Shown one piece after another: positions 39,095-51,344 of a stretch of DNA of 64,000 bases. Below the pieces are notes generated by a model. It did not search any database and had not been told where the DNA came from. It worked only from the letters and a program-made list of their open reading frames with translations. Both the position numbers and the translations under genes were made by a program. How positions within the stretch are numbered: the first letter of the stretch is position 1; each line of letters starts with the position of its first letter. Source of the stretch: Seriola aureovittata. Lineage: Eukaryota; Chordata; Actinopteri; Carangiformes; Carangidae. The DNA is taken from NCBI RefSeq assembly GCF_021018895.1, contig NC_079372.1, positions 21,533,237 to 21,597,236 on the forward strand, written 5' to 3'.

Positions 39095-41570
39095 ACTCGG
39101 GGCGTCCACATCACAGCAGACACAGTACTTTTAAACTTCAGATGGAACCAGACTGTGACTGGATGGACTCACACTGTCTGGCCAGAAAGTGTTGTCTCTG
39201 CGGTGACCTGGAAGAGACTGATGTATTCAAGTGCAGCTCCAGGAGACCTGCAGGGTGTAATCTCAGAGCCACTAAACTTATCCTGTGAAAATGAAGTCCG
39301 CTGAGTATCACACACTGGATTTGGGTTTATGGTGCAGCCGTAGAGCTCAGTGAATATGAGACTATTTGCAGTCGACGCACTGCACCGTATCAGTGGACTG
39401 TTACAGTATGAATAACCACAGCTATGCCATTTTGGTTTACTTGTACTGTTTTTGGTCATGCAACATTGATTGTCTCTCAAGTGGAGTGTACACTCAGAGG
39501 TACATGCTGTGATACAAAGGGATGATGAATGTTTGTGAAATCATCCTCTTAGTGAAAGATGGTATCTACAGATTCTATTTTTTTGCAGATTTGTTTTAGT
39601 AGATGTTTTACAAGGAAAGAAATAATTGGTTTAAGCCAGGCAACAACAACCTTGTCTCTTTTCAAACTGATTTAGTCTGACACTGGACTTCGGGTTTCCC
39701 ACACTTTTTCAGATAAGAGAGCTTGTTTGTGAGTAGACATACAGTATATTTTGGTTCAGGGTTACCAAATCTGCACTGTACAATCAACTCATCAAAGTCC
39801 CGAGTTTTGGCCTCAATCAGTCAGTTTAATTAGTTGCCAGTTCTGATATTTTGGTTTGTATTTAGGTAAAAGACCTAAGAGTAGCATATAGTAGGTACTG
39901 TTTTGGTTGAAGGTGGAGAAACTGGTCTGGTATCAGTTTGCCTACCTGGTCCTGAAGAGTTTTTGGGATTGGGAAAGATTGTTTGGAAAAGCTCTGAGGC
40001 TCTTGGGTTCAGTTCATATGTCAACAATGGTAAAATTAATATTTTTACTGCCCCTGAATAGATCAGGAAAATGTGAGAACTTCTGGATTAATGTCCCCGT
40101 TCATATGTCAGTTGAAAGAGATATAATTTCATGTTGGAACTGACTTAGATGAATCTAACTTTTATTATATTTTAGACAATTGAAAGACTGTTTTAGTTAG
40201 AGATTGTGGCACAAGATGAGACTGTGTTGATTTTCCCAAAACTCAGTTTTTATGCATAACAAAGAGAATAGATGTCTTACAAATGATCTTATGATAGTCT
40301 GTGAAGTATCTAATTAAAAACCTGTGGCCACTGTAAAAACTACATATTATAACAAGTAGTAAAAATGTTCCATTTCCTCAGTTTAGCATAATTGTTAAAT
40401 AATAATTGAGATATTTTTTTTAATTGAGGAAGTGCCCCTGTCAATGTTTGTTGGAAGACATTTAGTCACACCATCCTACCTGTGGACACAGTGCAGCTCA
40501 GAATACATGATGATGCCTTTGTTATGAGCATTTGTAATGTACTCCATCCTTTTAATGTAACATGGATCAATGCTTTGTCATTAATGCTTGTGTTTTATAT
40601 TTGTTCCAGGTTCAGGTTAGGGTGCTCTCATATCTCCTGTGTTTATTTGTAACTGCATTTGTTGTGTGTGCGTGCTACTATGACTCATCTACCTTCATTA
40701 CCAGTGTTAATTATGACACAATGTATGTATGAAGAATCAAAAAACATTAGCCTTTGGTAAACTCAGTCATTCCTACCATTAGATGTGTGTAAGGGGTTTT
40801 GCTTCAGTCATTTGCTTCATGTGAAAATCAGGATTTAAAATCACTGTGGACCAGATGCCTGGCTGTTATCCTGGTTATTGTCAACTACAAGAAATGTATC
40901 TTTCATGAAAAGTCTTAAATCACATCCAGAAATTATCCAGTCCCTCTGAAATACGCTGTTTCAACTGTAGATTGAAGTCTGAGTTACTTCATGGCATTAT
41001 ATTAAGTGAAATGCTACTAAAGACACTGTGGTACTGAAGTAGACCTTTTTTTATTTTTGGAAAAGTCTTACTTTCATTTACCTTTTATATCTTATATCTA
41101 TGTTTATAGCTCATTCATTGTCGGTTTTTGCATTATTGAGCCACCTGTACTCTTGTTTTGCTCACCTGAAACATGTCATGTTGTGAGTGTTACAGTTACA
41201 GTATACCCTTAGCCTTGTGGTAGTTTTTCTTCATTCAGGTGCAATGACTGATTGTTTCCCTGCCATGATGGTGTTGTTCACTCCATGCTGTGTTCATGTA
41301 AAGGTCACGTGTCCTCAGACATGATGTTGATAACTAAAGGTTGACAAAATGAAAATGTGTTGATTTGTTCCAGAAGTGTTCCTGCTGTTTTTTCAACAAT
41401 AACATGCCAATCGTTATCTGGCTAATACAATCTGTGCTTCAATAGTCAGTGCTGGCTTCAGGCTTTTAAAGGAATAATTATTCAATTATTACAGTACCTG
41501 CTGTATATTAACTTTCTGTTTATATTAAACGATTGTTATACAAGTGCCAAAATGAATTTATGTTTTGATA
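39095..41570 (+). other. Probable 3' UTR of tbc1d22b and downstream spacer
   Basis: AT-rich sequence without a credible ORF follows the stop codon. An ATTAAA hexamer at about 41524 is a candidate polyadenylation signal, which would give a UTR of about 2.4 kb. The end is inferred and an earlier site is possible. Confidence 0.4.
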
Positions 41571-41887
41571 TGTGTACAGACTGTTTTTTTTCTCCTTTTT
41601 ATTTCAGAAAATCCAAGTAATCAACAAGAGAAATAAACACAACAGCAGCTCATTTAAAAAAATTACAGAGGAAAAATTACCTCTTGGAAATGAGACAACA
41701 ATACTAATAATAACTAGAAAAATTCCTGGAGATATTTTGAATGTGCCTGCTGCTTGGTGCGTGTACTTCAATCCTCACGTTTCAATCTGCAAAAAGGACG
41801 TTACTTTCAGTTCCCTTCATGTAGAGACTCATCCTGACACTGACCTCAGTCACTGCAGGTGTCCCTCAAAAAGCATTTTGACTGGCC

Positions 41888-41895
<8 letters not shown>

Positions 41896-41929
<34 letters not shown>
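41896..41929. repeat. (CA)n microsatellite
   Basis: About 17 CA units. Confidence 0.95.
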
Positions 41930-41931
<2 letters not shown>

Positions 41932-42873
41932 CCTAACAGAAGTTGATACCAAAGCTATACCACTATATCCCCATATAGACAATAGCTTCTAAGATGGAAC
42001 TTTTATGACCTACTTTACCTCTTACCTTCTTGAGACTCTTATTTTGAAAGTGTGAACTGGGGTGTAGTCACCGGCGGAGAGCTTGGGTCATGTGCGCATC
42101 GTATTGAGTCAGTTGTGATAAATTTGTATTATTTTTCTAAATATTTGTCGGTGGCGTGGGAATTTTGCAGTGAGAGTTTTGCTGTTAGTTTTAATGAGTT
42201 TTCAAAGTAATTACGGCTCGTTCTTCAGCGCTAACAGACTGGAGAGATGCTGATATATAGTTTTGTTTTTTTTCGGTAAGTAAATGTTTATTTTCTGAAC
42301 GTCCTGCAGTTTTAATGTGTATGATGCTCACTTAAAGCTAGTGTGTTTTCTCTACTTGCTTTGACCGGAGAAAGGGAGACAGTTAACATCCAAATTAATA
42401 TTAGAGTTAATGTGAATCACGGATGCACTTAGCCAACCTAGCTAGCTAGCTAGCGGATAACTTAGTGTTTGCTATGGTAACCGTACCTTGTCCCAAACAC
42501 GCAAACATTTGCAGGACAAGGATAAATATAGTTTAACAATTAACTCACTCTCATGTTATAAGAAAAAAACAGTCGCTGATAGAATTTTCCTACATGCAGC
42601 AAAACATTCAAGTTTATCTCATTTACTTATTTTCTGTCTCCTCTTCTCGCTGGTATCTTATTGTATTTAGTACAATACACAATGTATACTAGAACATTAT
42701 CTTGTAGGGGTTTGTCATTTAATACTGTAAATTCATACACAGGAGTCCTCAACTGAAGCAGGTATTCATGCACCTGTCCTGACAGCTGGTATGTGATTAA
42801 CTGTGATCCACTATGTCTGAACTAAAGTGTTTGTCTTTTACTTTCATTCAAAGGAATCCACACTGAAAACTGA

Positions 42874-42953
42874 ATGACTGGTGCCCACAGAAGGAGAACC
42901 TCATGTATGGACAAAGGAGACTGCATGGACATCCTTAGTTTTCAAATGAGCTG

Positions 42954-42991
<38 letters not shown>

Positions 42992-43053
42992 CCAGAAAAC
43001 CACTTCCTGTTCAGCTTCCTCTGATGAAAGGACAGACCAGCTGTTCAAAATAG
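42874..43053 (+). CDS. Small ORF with poly-aspartate tract (59 residues), hypothetical
   Basis: I do not recognise it. A plausible non-coding exon ends at 42275 (TTTCG/GTAAGT) and a second exon starts at 42854 (TTCAAAG acceptor). The second exon has TGA directly before ATG 42874, then 59 codons to TAG 43051. The protein is basic and Cys-containing at the N-terminus, has 13 Asp codons from a (GAT)n repeat, and ends in KGQTSCSK. An AATAAA lies downstream at about 43293. A microsatellite can create such an ORF by chance, so a non-coding RNA or no gene at all is possible. Confidence 0.3.
42955..42990. repeat. (GAT)n microsatellite
   Basis: Twelve or more GAT units; they form the Asp tract of the small ORF at 42874. 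Confidence 0.95.
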
Positions 43054-43584
43054 AAAGTCTTGTGATTAATTACAAATTCAGGAAAAACTTCAATGTATTG
43101 TGTGATTTCTATACCGTGCTGCTACTGTTAAAATTCATACCAGACATGCTCCATAAAAACCATCAACAAAGCAAAGCTTCATAAAAAACTTTATTTCACA
43201 TTAAAACTGCATTAATTTCAACAATTTACACCACTGGAGAGATGTACAAAAGAAGGTAATACATGGATGAATTAAATAATGTGTGCAATTTACAATAAAC
43301 TGTAACTGACAAATTAAAAATAAAATACAATTGTGAATGAAGGAACAGGTGAACTTCACCATCACAAGACAAGTTTACACAATAAAGAGAGGTGGATAAA
43401 TCTTATTTAGTAACAAGTATAAATTATATTAGACACATAAATTAATACTTCATAGCTAAGTGAGGATAGTGCAACAGTCTATTGACAGGACTGTAAGCTA
43501 TTGCAGTTGTCCATGAGTGATGGAGGTAAGGTGCAAAAAGTCCAGGAGCCGTTACTCATCATCAGTCTTAGTGTGTGACACAGT

Positions 43585-43958
43585 TTACATGAAGCAGATC
43601 CACGGTTTGAGGGAGAAACTGTTCTGAAGTCTGTTCATGTTCTGCAGAACCTATTTAAAACACAAGAGTAGAATACGTTTCACACTATGGTTTTACAGTT
43701 TAACGTTAGCCCACATGCTAACTTCAACTACTATAACATCAGTTAAGTTACTCCTCACATATATGATATTTGCCAAATGGATGTTGGATGTATGCAATTA
43801 GCCTATAAGACTAATTTAACAGTTAGTTTACTTCGAAATGTGAAACTAACCGTGTTAGCAGCATCTTCGCACGTCTCAGCCAGGAGCCTGTTGCCGTCAG
43901 GTTGCCGATGCGGGTGGGCGTACTTGGTGTCCTCGAGGACACGGGTCAGATCCACCCC
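43585..43958 (-). CDS. Possible two-exon end of a small minus-strand gene
   Basis: The upper segment (43851-43958) is open and reads VDLTRVLEDTKYAHP, ending at donor GTTAGT in phase 0. The lower segment (43585-43650) follows an AAATAG acceptor in phase 0 and ends KPWICFM then TAA. The two join without a stop. However, the upper frame has TGA immediately upstream and no ATG, so a start would need another exon for which I see no good acceptor. Unrecognised; could be a pseudogene or chance. Confidence 0.25.
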
Positions 43959-44014
43959 TCATTCCTCCCCAGCTCCACCTTTTCATCCAAATATGGTTTC
44001 TTCTGGCTCCAAAA

Positions 44015-44300
44015 AACCAAGATGGCGACGTACATTAAGCCAAACTTGACGCTTCAAAACGGCAGTCCACAAACCAATGGGTGACGTCAGGTCAGTTTGC
44101 GACTTGGAAGTACCCCCCACCAACCCCACACAAACTTCGGTTTCACTTCTGCAGCCATGTCATTTTGTTTTGTGGTAATGAAGCTAAACATAAACACGAC
44201 GCACCGCCCGGGTTGCAGCCTGTTTGGGATGAAATAGCCGCACAGCCTCTCTCTGAGCACCGAGGTAAAGCTGCTTTAGCGAAGGGAAGTGAGCGTTTTT
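44015..44300. promoter_or_regulatory. CpG-rich promoter region of the zinc-finger gene
   Basis: It contains AAGATGGCGAC (YY1-type) at 44019-44029, CCAAT at 44074-44078 and the full CRE palindrome TGACGTCA at 44082-44089, followed by a putative non-coding exon with donor at 44265. No TATA box was seen. It may also serve a minus-strand transcript. Confidence 0.5.
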
Positions 44301-44706
44301 AACCTGTTAGCGCAGCTAGCTACGAGCTACCGTTAGCCAAACACGAAGCCAGTCTGTGGTGCGTAACGTTTGTGAGCTCATGTAGCTCAGATTTCTCACT
44401 AAAAGGATCGCTGGCTGTTTAGCTGTTATTTAACTGATTATTTTGCCGATAATTGATAATACGTTTGTAAGAAAGAGCTACAAGCTAAGAAGAAGGCACG
44501 CTTCTCGTTTCCATTTCAAACTTGATTAGCAGCTGACTGCACTTCTCTGTCAGGCAACAGCAGCTCCGTACCTTTCAGTTTAAATACAACAAACTGCTGA
44601 ATGTTTAAACCTCTTATTTTGGTTCTTGTAATTTTGTAGTTTCCAAGCTCATGACCTAAACCTCTGTCTCCACTGAAGCAGGAGAGGAGCTTGGTGAAAG
44701 AGGAGG

Positions 44707-46370
44707 ATGGATGGAGTCAGCTGGAGCACCACAAGGGCCCCGGAGTCGTTCAGCCGCTCCAGGACGACAGCTGACACCCTGTCCAGGCTTGCCAGCTTCA
44801 TCGCACGGGCTGACACCAAACAGCAAACACGGAACCAGAGGCCGAGACCTTCCCACCTGCCCACAAATGTTTGTCCAGAATGTGGTAAGGGCTTCCCTTA
44901 TGCAGCAGATCTGTTGCATCACCAGGAACTAAAACACACATTACCCAAACCTCACCGGTGTCCCTCTTGTGGGCAGGAGTTCTCCCTGAAGTCGTCCCTA
45001 CAGCTACATCAGTGCGATCGTGATTCCTCCCAGTGTGAACTTTGTCATGGAGACTCACGGCTCAGCTCTCCCTGCCCTGCATGTACAACTCACACCTTAG
45101 ACCCTAGCAGGCCGCAGGACAAGTCACTTCACCGCCAGCCTCACCTCCTGGACAGTAGCCCTTATGCTTGTGCCCCGTGCGGGAGAGGCTTTAGCCAGAA
45201 GCAGGCTCTGCTGCACCATCAGCAGGCTGGTTGTAGTGAACCACCATCCCCATCAGATATAGCTGATGCCAGCAGCCTTCCAGATGATTCTCCTCCGGTT
45301 TCTGAGGGAGACTCAACCCGCTCTGATTGTTCAGACACCCCAGGGCCCAGCAGCAGAGCTGTAAGCGTGTGCCAATTCTGTCCAAGGACCTTCCGCACTG
45401 AGGCTGGACTGCAACGCCATGAACAGACTAACCACACCGAGGAGCGGCTGATGGATCCACAGAGACAAAAGACCAAAGGAGAATGTACTGGTGGAGAAAC
45501 AAGGAAAGGAGAGAATACCAGTGTGAATGGAGATCCAAATATAAGACCAAAATCCAAGAAGAAGTTTCTGAGCTGTCGCTCTTGTGACATGGTTTTCAGA
45601 AGCACCTCTAAGCTCTATGTGCACAGAAAAGAGAAGCACAGCAGAGAGAAAAACATTAGGAGAGAACCAAGGCCAGTCATAAGCAAGCGCAGAAGAAGAG
45701 ACTCATATCCATGTCAGTTCTGTGGCAAAGTTTTCTTCCATCATTTGTCCCTAAGGGCACATTACAGACAGCACACAGCCTCGAGCTTCACCACAATCAA
45801 AAACAAAAGTCAGTCTGTAGGATGTACCACCAAAGACTACAACTTATCAGAAAATAGACCAAATAAATCAAAAACCAGCCTAGCAGATAATAAGACTGTT
45901 AGGGCTGGTCCAGGGAGGCCCAGGAAAGTGGCCAGATTAGAGACCAAGGTCAGTGATCCTGGGAGATGCAAGGAAGTGCCTGAAGTACAGGAGGAGGAGG
46001 AGGAGGAGGAGGAGGAGGAGAGGAGGAGGAGGAGGAAGAGGAGGAGGAGGAGGAGGAGGAGGAGGAGGAGGAGAGAGAGTTCCCATGCCCCTCCTGTGCA
46101 GAGGTTTTCTCTCTGCAGTCACAGCTGAGGGAACACATGGAGCTTCACCAGTCCTCCATCAAGAGGAGGCAGTGCAGTGTGTGCACACACGAGATGGACA
46201 CCTGTAAATGGCCCAGCTCAAAGAGGCAGAGGCTGTACCACTGTGTGCCCTGTCAGCAGGGCTTCTCAGCACTGGACTCTTTCCTAGAACACTGTCAGGA
46301 ACACCTGCGAGTCAGGGTGGAGGAGGAGAGCATCACAGAGGGCTACACACAGCAGGCCAGCAAAGCCTGA
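44707..46370 (+). CDS. C2H2 zinc-finger protein, reading frame broken in a GAG repeat
   Basis: The coding region starts at ATG 44707 in a large exon that begins at 44682 (acceptor GCAG). A non-coding exon probably ends at 44264 (CGAG/GTAAAG). Frame 1 is open for 473 residues and ends at 46128. It has six finger-like units: CPEC (about 56-77), CPSC (85-103, last ligand Cys), CAPC (155-176, last ligand Cys), CQFC, CRSC and CQFCGKVF. Ten GAG (Glu) codons then switch phase at about 46021 and read as Arg-rich. The other frame stays Glu-rich and continues into two good fingers, FPCPSCAEVF and YHCVPCQQGF, ending at TGA 46368. One missing base in the tract explains this; the intact product would be about 554 residues. 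The role is presumed nuclear DNA binding; the orthologue is not recognised. Either an assembly error or a real truncating allele. Confidence 0.85.
45991..46076. repeat. (GAG)n microsatellite inside the zinc-finger gene
   Basis: Ten in-frame GAG units, then AGG units after a one-base phase slip at 46021, with one GAA/AAG variant. Confidence 0.97.
46021..46370 (+). CDS. C-terminal part of the zinc-finger gene in the shifted frame (two C2H2 fingers)
   Basis: This frame, offset by one base from the upstream ORF, reads Glu codons (including one GAA) through the purine repeat. It then encodes CPSC...H...H and CVPC...H...H fingers and a short acidic tail before TGA at 46368. Finger-like spacing and no stop codons argue that this is the authentic C-terminus rather than the poly-Arg/Ser reading that ends at 46128. 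Confidence 0.75.
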
Positions 46371-48540
46371 GGTTCACTTTGAATGTCATCAGCAATTGCC
46401 TTTTTTTGTTTGCCTTGAAGGGTTAGAGAGCGGACCGTTTTGAAGTATCTCAAGTTCTTGTTGATTAACTAGTTAATTCACTCAGCATTTAGAACATCTT
46501 GTTGTTATATCTACGCTGTTTGTTTAATTGGTTTAATGATTTCATTTATCAGCATCAACATCAAGGGTTAAAGGAAAATAGTTTTTAAAGGACCATACCA
46601 GAGTTTTTGCATGTTTTATTTAGCCTTTTCACTATAAATCACATACTTTACTGCCAACCATTATCTTAAGCAAATTACAGCTCCTTTAAGATTTTCAAAT
46701 GTCTGCTATATTCTAGATCAGTGTTTCTCAAAGTGGGGTCCGGGAACTTCCAGAGGTCCATGAAAAGGTACCCGGGGTCCCCAGCAAGAAGGGAATAATT
46801 TATTTTCACTATAATTCCATTCATAAGTAACACAATGACAGAATGTATGCCTATTTTCTCTCTAATAAGACCTCTAAAAATTTCATCAGATGGAGGACCC
46901 TGAGACAAAATCTTATCAAACTGGAGTCCCTGGCCTAATTTGTGTCAGTTTAGTGGTCCTTGACATCAAAATGTTTGAGAAACCACTGTTCTCGAAACTC
47001 ACTCAATTTGTTTTCCATACAGTTTATAAATCATTTTTGTGTGAGATCCATTTAGAGACCATTTAGGGAGTTAGTGTGTAATGTTATCACTGTATTTTAA
47101 TGTATTTGAAAACTGATCATTTTAGTGTATTAAAGTGCTGCTTATGGGACAATCCACCAAGAAGCTAATGTAGACATCGCAAAAAGGATCGTGTGTGTGT
47201 GTTGTTTGGCAGCCATCTCTAAGACAAAGTAGAGCATCCCACAAGCACTTGTGTGCACCTCTGATGAACAGTTTTCAAATTAATTAATCAGTTTCAGCCT
47301 TATTACAGCATAAAAATAACACAACTTTGACTAATCATAATGTTTACTGTGATGGATTACCTCAGTCTAGGCAGTTTTTCAGTCTTTAGTGAAATACACT
47401 GAAAAGAAAACATGCAAAAACTCCAGTATGCTGCTTTAATTGAGTCTTGCATATCCCTTCATATTTTTGTGTTACTGACAAGCTGATATGTATTACAGAT
47501 CAGAACCTTGTTTCCTTAGAGTGAGACTAAGAACATCTGGAAAACAATGCCATCTGCATTAGCATGGTACGTTCCAGCCAAAGCACTGCCAGATATCCTT
47601 TTTGCTAGAGTTTATTTTTACGACACACAACTGGAGTGCTTCGGCTAAGGAAGCTGTTGTGTCTTCTGCTGTATTTTACTTATTTGCCTTACAGTTTTGG
47701 CAATAATAAGTCACAGTTTGGTGGGAACTCTGGTGTGTCACTAGCTGGATTGTCACTGTTGTCTGCTGGACCTGGGTATTTGCATTTGCACTGTATTTGT
47801 AGCACTGGTTACAATACTGGATGGAGGTTCAGTTCTTTGGTCAAGACTGCTAAGTATTTGCTAAGTATTTGCTAATTGCTTCACCAAGGCTGGACAGATG
47901 GACTGAGCCTTTTTATATGCTGTTTGAGATTCCAACATGTGGTAGTTATTGAACAACGTGGTTGTTATGGATAATTATACCCAATACAATGCCTTTCATC
48001 ATGGCCTGTCTTTTTAGCTGGCTTGAACTCGGGTGGTATTACCTAGCTATGCAAATAGATAGACTGATGGCAGCCACAGCCCTTTGGTGTGTCTGTGATG
48101 TGTGATAAGTGCTTTGATCAATGAACAAGGATCAATGTGAGTTTTGTTTTGTTTGTTCTTTCTAAATGATTTTCAGCTACTGTTTAAAAGTGCAACTGTG
48201 AAAATATAGAACATGAGTTAATAGGTTTTGAATCTTCTACTTTTTCAAGGTCTTTTGTAAATGAGTCTATGGCTCTTTATAGATAACATTATTAAAACTT
48301 CACAGTTTTCAAGGGATGTTTTGTTTGTTTTCTTCCTACTGATTTTGTGAAGTTTTCCATGCTGATAAACTGGGTTGTCAGTAAGTTCCTGTGTACGTTA
48401 TATGAAAGTCTGATTGCACTCTTAAAATTGGGTTGATTGCAGAATGACAATGATGACTGATTGTGGTACTTGAAGTAGTAATACAACATGAAACCTTTTA
48501 TGTAAAGATATTCCCTCCATATTTAAAAAAATAAATACAT
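46371..48540 (+). other. Probable 3' UTR of the zinc-finger gene and spacer
   Basis: No credible coding region. A hAT-like MITE sits at 46719-46988. An AATAAA near 48529 is a candidate poly(A) signal. The 79-codon ORF at 47636 has no exon context and is treated as chance. Confidence 0.35.
46719..46988 (+). mobile_element. hAT-type MITE, 270 bp
   Basis: The ends CAGTGTTTCTCAAAGTG and (reverse) CAGTGGTTTCTCAAAC are inverted repeats. Flanks TTCTAGAT and TTCTCGAA look like a diverged 8-base target duplication. The body is non-coding (GGGGTCC repeats near the left end). Confidence 0.7.
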
Positions 48541-48879
48541 TTAGCTGTTTGTGGGTGTGATGCAAATTTCAGTTTCAGAAGCGGTGAGCAGGTCTCATCA
48601 GCACTTGTTTTGGATTAAAGAGGAAGTCTTGTCGTCTCCCTGGCTGCCTAAAATATCTACAAAAAAAAAAAAAAGGTCCTACATCTCCACTTAATAGAAA
48701 ATGTCTGGTCAGTTAATTATGGAAATCAAAAATGAAGGTGAAACATAATTTATTACTGTATCCATATTTATCGTTATTTAGCTTTTTCTTCCTTCCATTT
48801 CCACCTTTTATGCTCAGATACCTGAAATATGTCAACAAGAAATTAGTTATATTTTTGCACAAACACAAAAAAATCCTAA

Positions 48880-49050
48880 CCGGCCCTACCTCCTCCTGAC
48901 CTCACGGCGGCGCTGTGGAGAATTAACAACATGAGTCCGGGAGGAAGTCCGCCGGTGAGCTTCCTGTTCCTCTGTGCACGCTTTCCTTCCGCGGGTTTGT
49001 GAAACGAAAATCATACGAGTAACTGTCGGTTTATAGTAAATAAAGAGACA
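48880..49050 (+). promoter_or_regulatory. snrpg: snrpg promoter and 5' UTR
   Basis: GC-rich sequence (CACGGCGGCGCTGTGG at about 48902) directly precedes the first exon; no TATA box was seen. Start site not determined. Confidence 0.4.
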
Positions 49051-50769
49051 ATGAGTAAAGCGCATCCACCCGAGCTCAAGAAGTAAGTGGTTTATTTACA
49101 TATGTACTCTTTACGTTGAACATGCTTTGTATTGTAAATGAAAGCCGCACAGCGGCCCGGCTGCATTGTTTGCAATGGAAACAAGCTAACATTAGCTAGC
49201 TAACAAGCTAGCCTCCGACACTATTCTGTATCATATTAGCGCCTTCAACGAAAGTTAATGTTCTTTTTCTTTTTCAGGTTCATGGACAAGAAGCTTTCAT
49301 GTGAGTATGGCTGGAAGCTGATACACAAACCAATTACTTTAAGGGAAACCGGAGCCCGTTCTTTGAAGTTAAAAGGGTTTCACATGGGTTGTTGGTCGAA
49401 AACTTTTGTTTCATCGTCTCTGTTGCTTTGTTTAACTGGTTCTTACGCTGCCTCTTAACATTACACATGGGAAATTAGAGCTGCAACTAACAGTTATGTT
49501 CATTATTGAATAATCGTTTTGTCTCTGAATTGTCTAAAAATAGTGAAGATTCCCTGTTGTAATCCACCACAGACCAAGGAGCTGTTTATTATACTTGTCT
49601 TGTTTTGTACTGAGTCCAAAACTCAGAGATGAGATTCAGTTTACAATCATAACTGTCAAAGAAAAGCATCAAATCCTCACATTTTAGAATATGGAACCAG
49701 GTAGTGCTTTACATTTTTATTTGAAAAATTACTAAAATTAACAGTTGGTTATCAAATCATTTGATGATTAATTGACCAATTGTTGCACCTCTAATAGAAA
49801 TCATGATTGTTCAGCAATTTCAGTTTGTCAAGGTGTTGTCAAGGATCCTACATCCTTAGGTTCACCACAAAGTCCAAGTATGATTATAAAGATGGAAAAA
49901 GAAATTGGAGCTATACTTTATAAAAAATAAGACACAATCACAGTTAGAGTCATCCCAGATATTTTTTACTAACTTAACTAAAAACAACACAAGTAAATTC
50001 TTTGAAAGCAAAGTGGACCTTTGAACTGAAACAGTGACTGAGCTTAACAGGGATTTGATTCCTTTTTCTGTTTTCCAGTGAAGTTGAATGGAGGCAGACA
50101 CGTGCAGGGCATCCTGCGAGGGTTCGACCCATTTATGAATCTGGTGGTGGACGACTGTTTGGAAATGGGCCCAGGAGGACAACAGAACACCATTGGCATG
50201 GTGGTCAGTATCTGTCGTGGTGCCAGTGACACTGCATTTTGCAGATCGCTGTGTCAGAACTCACTGATCCACTAAACTCCAGTGCTAATCCATCTGTCAT
50301 CTCTTCTCTCTTTCTCATGAGCAAAATATCAGTGTATAAAGCAGTCAAATAGCAGCTTCTGACCGTCACTGGTCAGAATGACAAAAATCACCGGCGGCAA
50401 ATCATAGCTGGGGCTAATAAATGTATATTCTGTAAGTAACTTGAGAATAGGCCAAAATGAAACCTAGTTGCCTTTAGATTTGGGTTTTCTCTGCGAGCCA
50501 GTGTCTGTGCTCGTCAAAAAAGCCCCATGGTATAACATTACTGCACAACTGCTGTTTCATAGCAGACATTTAACATCAATGTTGGCTCTTATTACGTATT
50601 CAGGATTTTAAAGATTGGACAGTTCTGTTATTACTAACTTGAAATTTCATCGGTTTTACTCAGAAACCTTTAGGAAGTTTGTGTAAATGTATTAACTCTG
50701 TGGTCTCGTGTCTCACAGGTCATCAGGGGAAACAGCATTATCATGTTGGAAGCCTTGGAGAGAGTATGA
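49051..50769 (+). CDS. snrpg: Small nuclear ribonucleoprotein G (Sm-G)
   Basis: Four coding exons: 49051-49082, 49278-49300, 50079-50203 and 50719-50769, all GT-AG and in phase. They give 76 residues, the same length as human SmG. The N-terminus [18 protein letters not shown] and the C-terminus [15 protein letters not shown] match the family. The Sm1 part is [14 protein letters not shown] and the Sm2 motif is IRGN, which contacts the Sm-site RNA. SmG is one of seven proteins in the ring on U1, U2, U4 and U5 snRNAs. The middle loop ([10 protein letters not shown]) differs from human. AATAAA at 50952-50957 follows the gene. Exon 2 codes only about eight residues, so automatic annotation can miss it. 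Confidence 0.97.
49473..49796 (+). mobile_element. hAT-like AT-rich MITE in snrpg intron 2
   Basis: The ends AGAGCTGCAACTAAC and (reverse) TTAGAGGTGCAACAA form terminal inverted repeats. The body contains CAAATCCTCACATTTTAGAA and GGAACCAGGTAG, as in the related copies. Non-coding; inserted in an intron. Confidence 0.65.
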
Positions 50770-51344
50770 GAGAGGAGGGGGCTACAGACGGAGAGGAGAA
50801 TGATCCACACCTTTTTTACATTCTTTATCCCTTTTAGTTGTTTGTCTGTTTTGAAAGAGGCAATGTCAATTTGTGTCAGAATTGTAAGATGTCCGATTTC
50901 TATTTACAGGGATGTTTGTTTCTTTTCATTTTGAGTTTGTGTGATCTTGTGAATAAATCATTTTTTCCTTGTATTTTGTGTTTGTGCATTCAGTTTATGA
51001 CAATATGTATTTCCACCACACTACAGGTTATTGCCTGAAGGTGTTGATAAATGTCTACAGACTTTAAAGGTCTGGGTCGTCTCCAGAACAGCACAGGTGC
51101 AGCTGACAAGGAAGTACATTAACTTGTGATGTCTTATGTATGATGTTTATATAAAATGCTGTCATCTAAATATATTATTCTTCATACATATCTTAGTTTT
51201 AATGCTTGGATGATTTAGAGGGACAACATGAAAATTAGCAAAGAGTAAAACTGAAAACAATGGGGCTTTTATTGGAACTTGTATTGCCCTTAAGACACAC
51301 AATGATTTAGCTATTTATTAGTCCAGGAATTCTTAACAGATCAC

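Noticed and set aside
44649..45058. Minus-strand ORFs over the zinc-finger exon
   Set aside because: Shadows of the finger-coding strand; no motifs of their own.
47636..47875. 79-codon ORF with a hydrophobic start
   Set aside because: Lies in a likely 3' UTR with no promoter or exon context; the signal-peptide look is probably chance.
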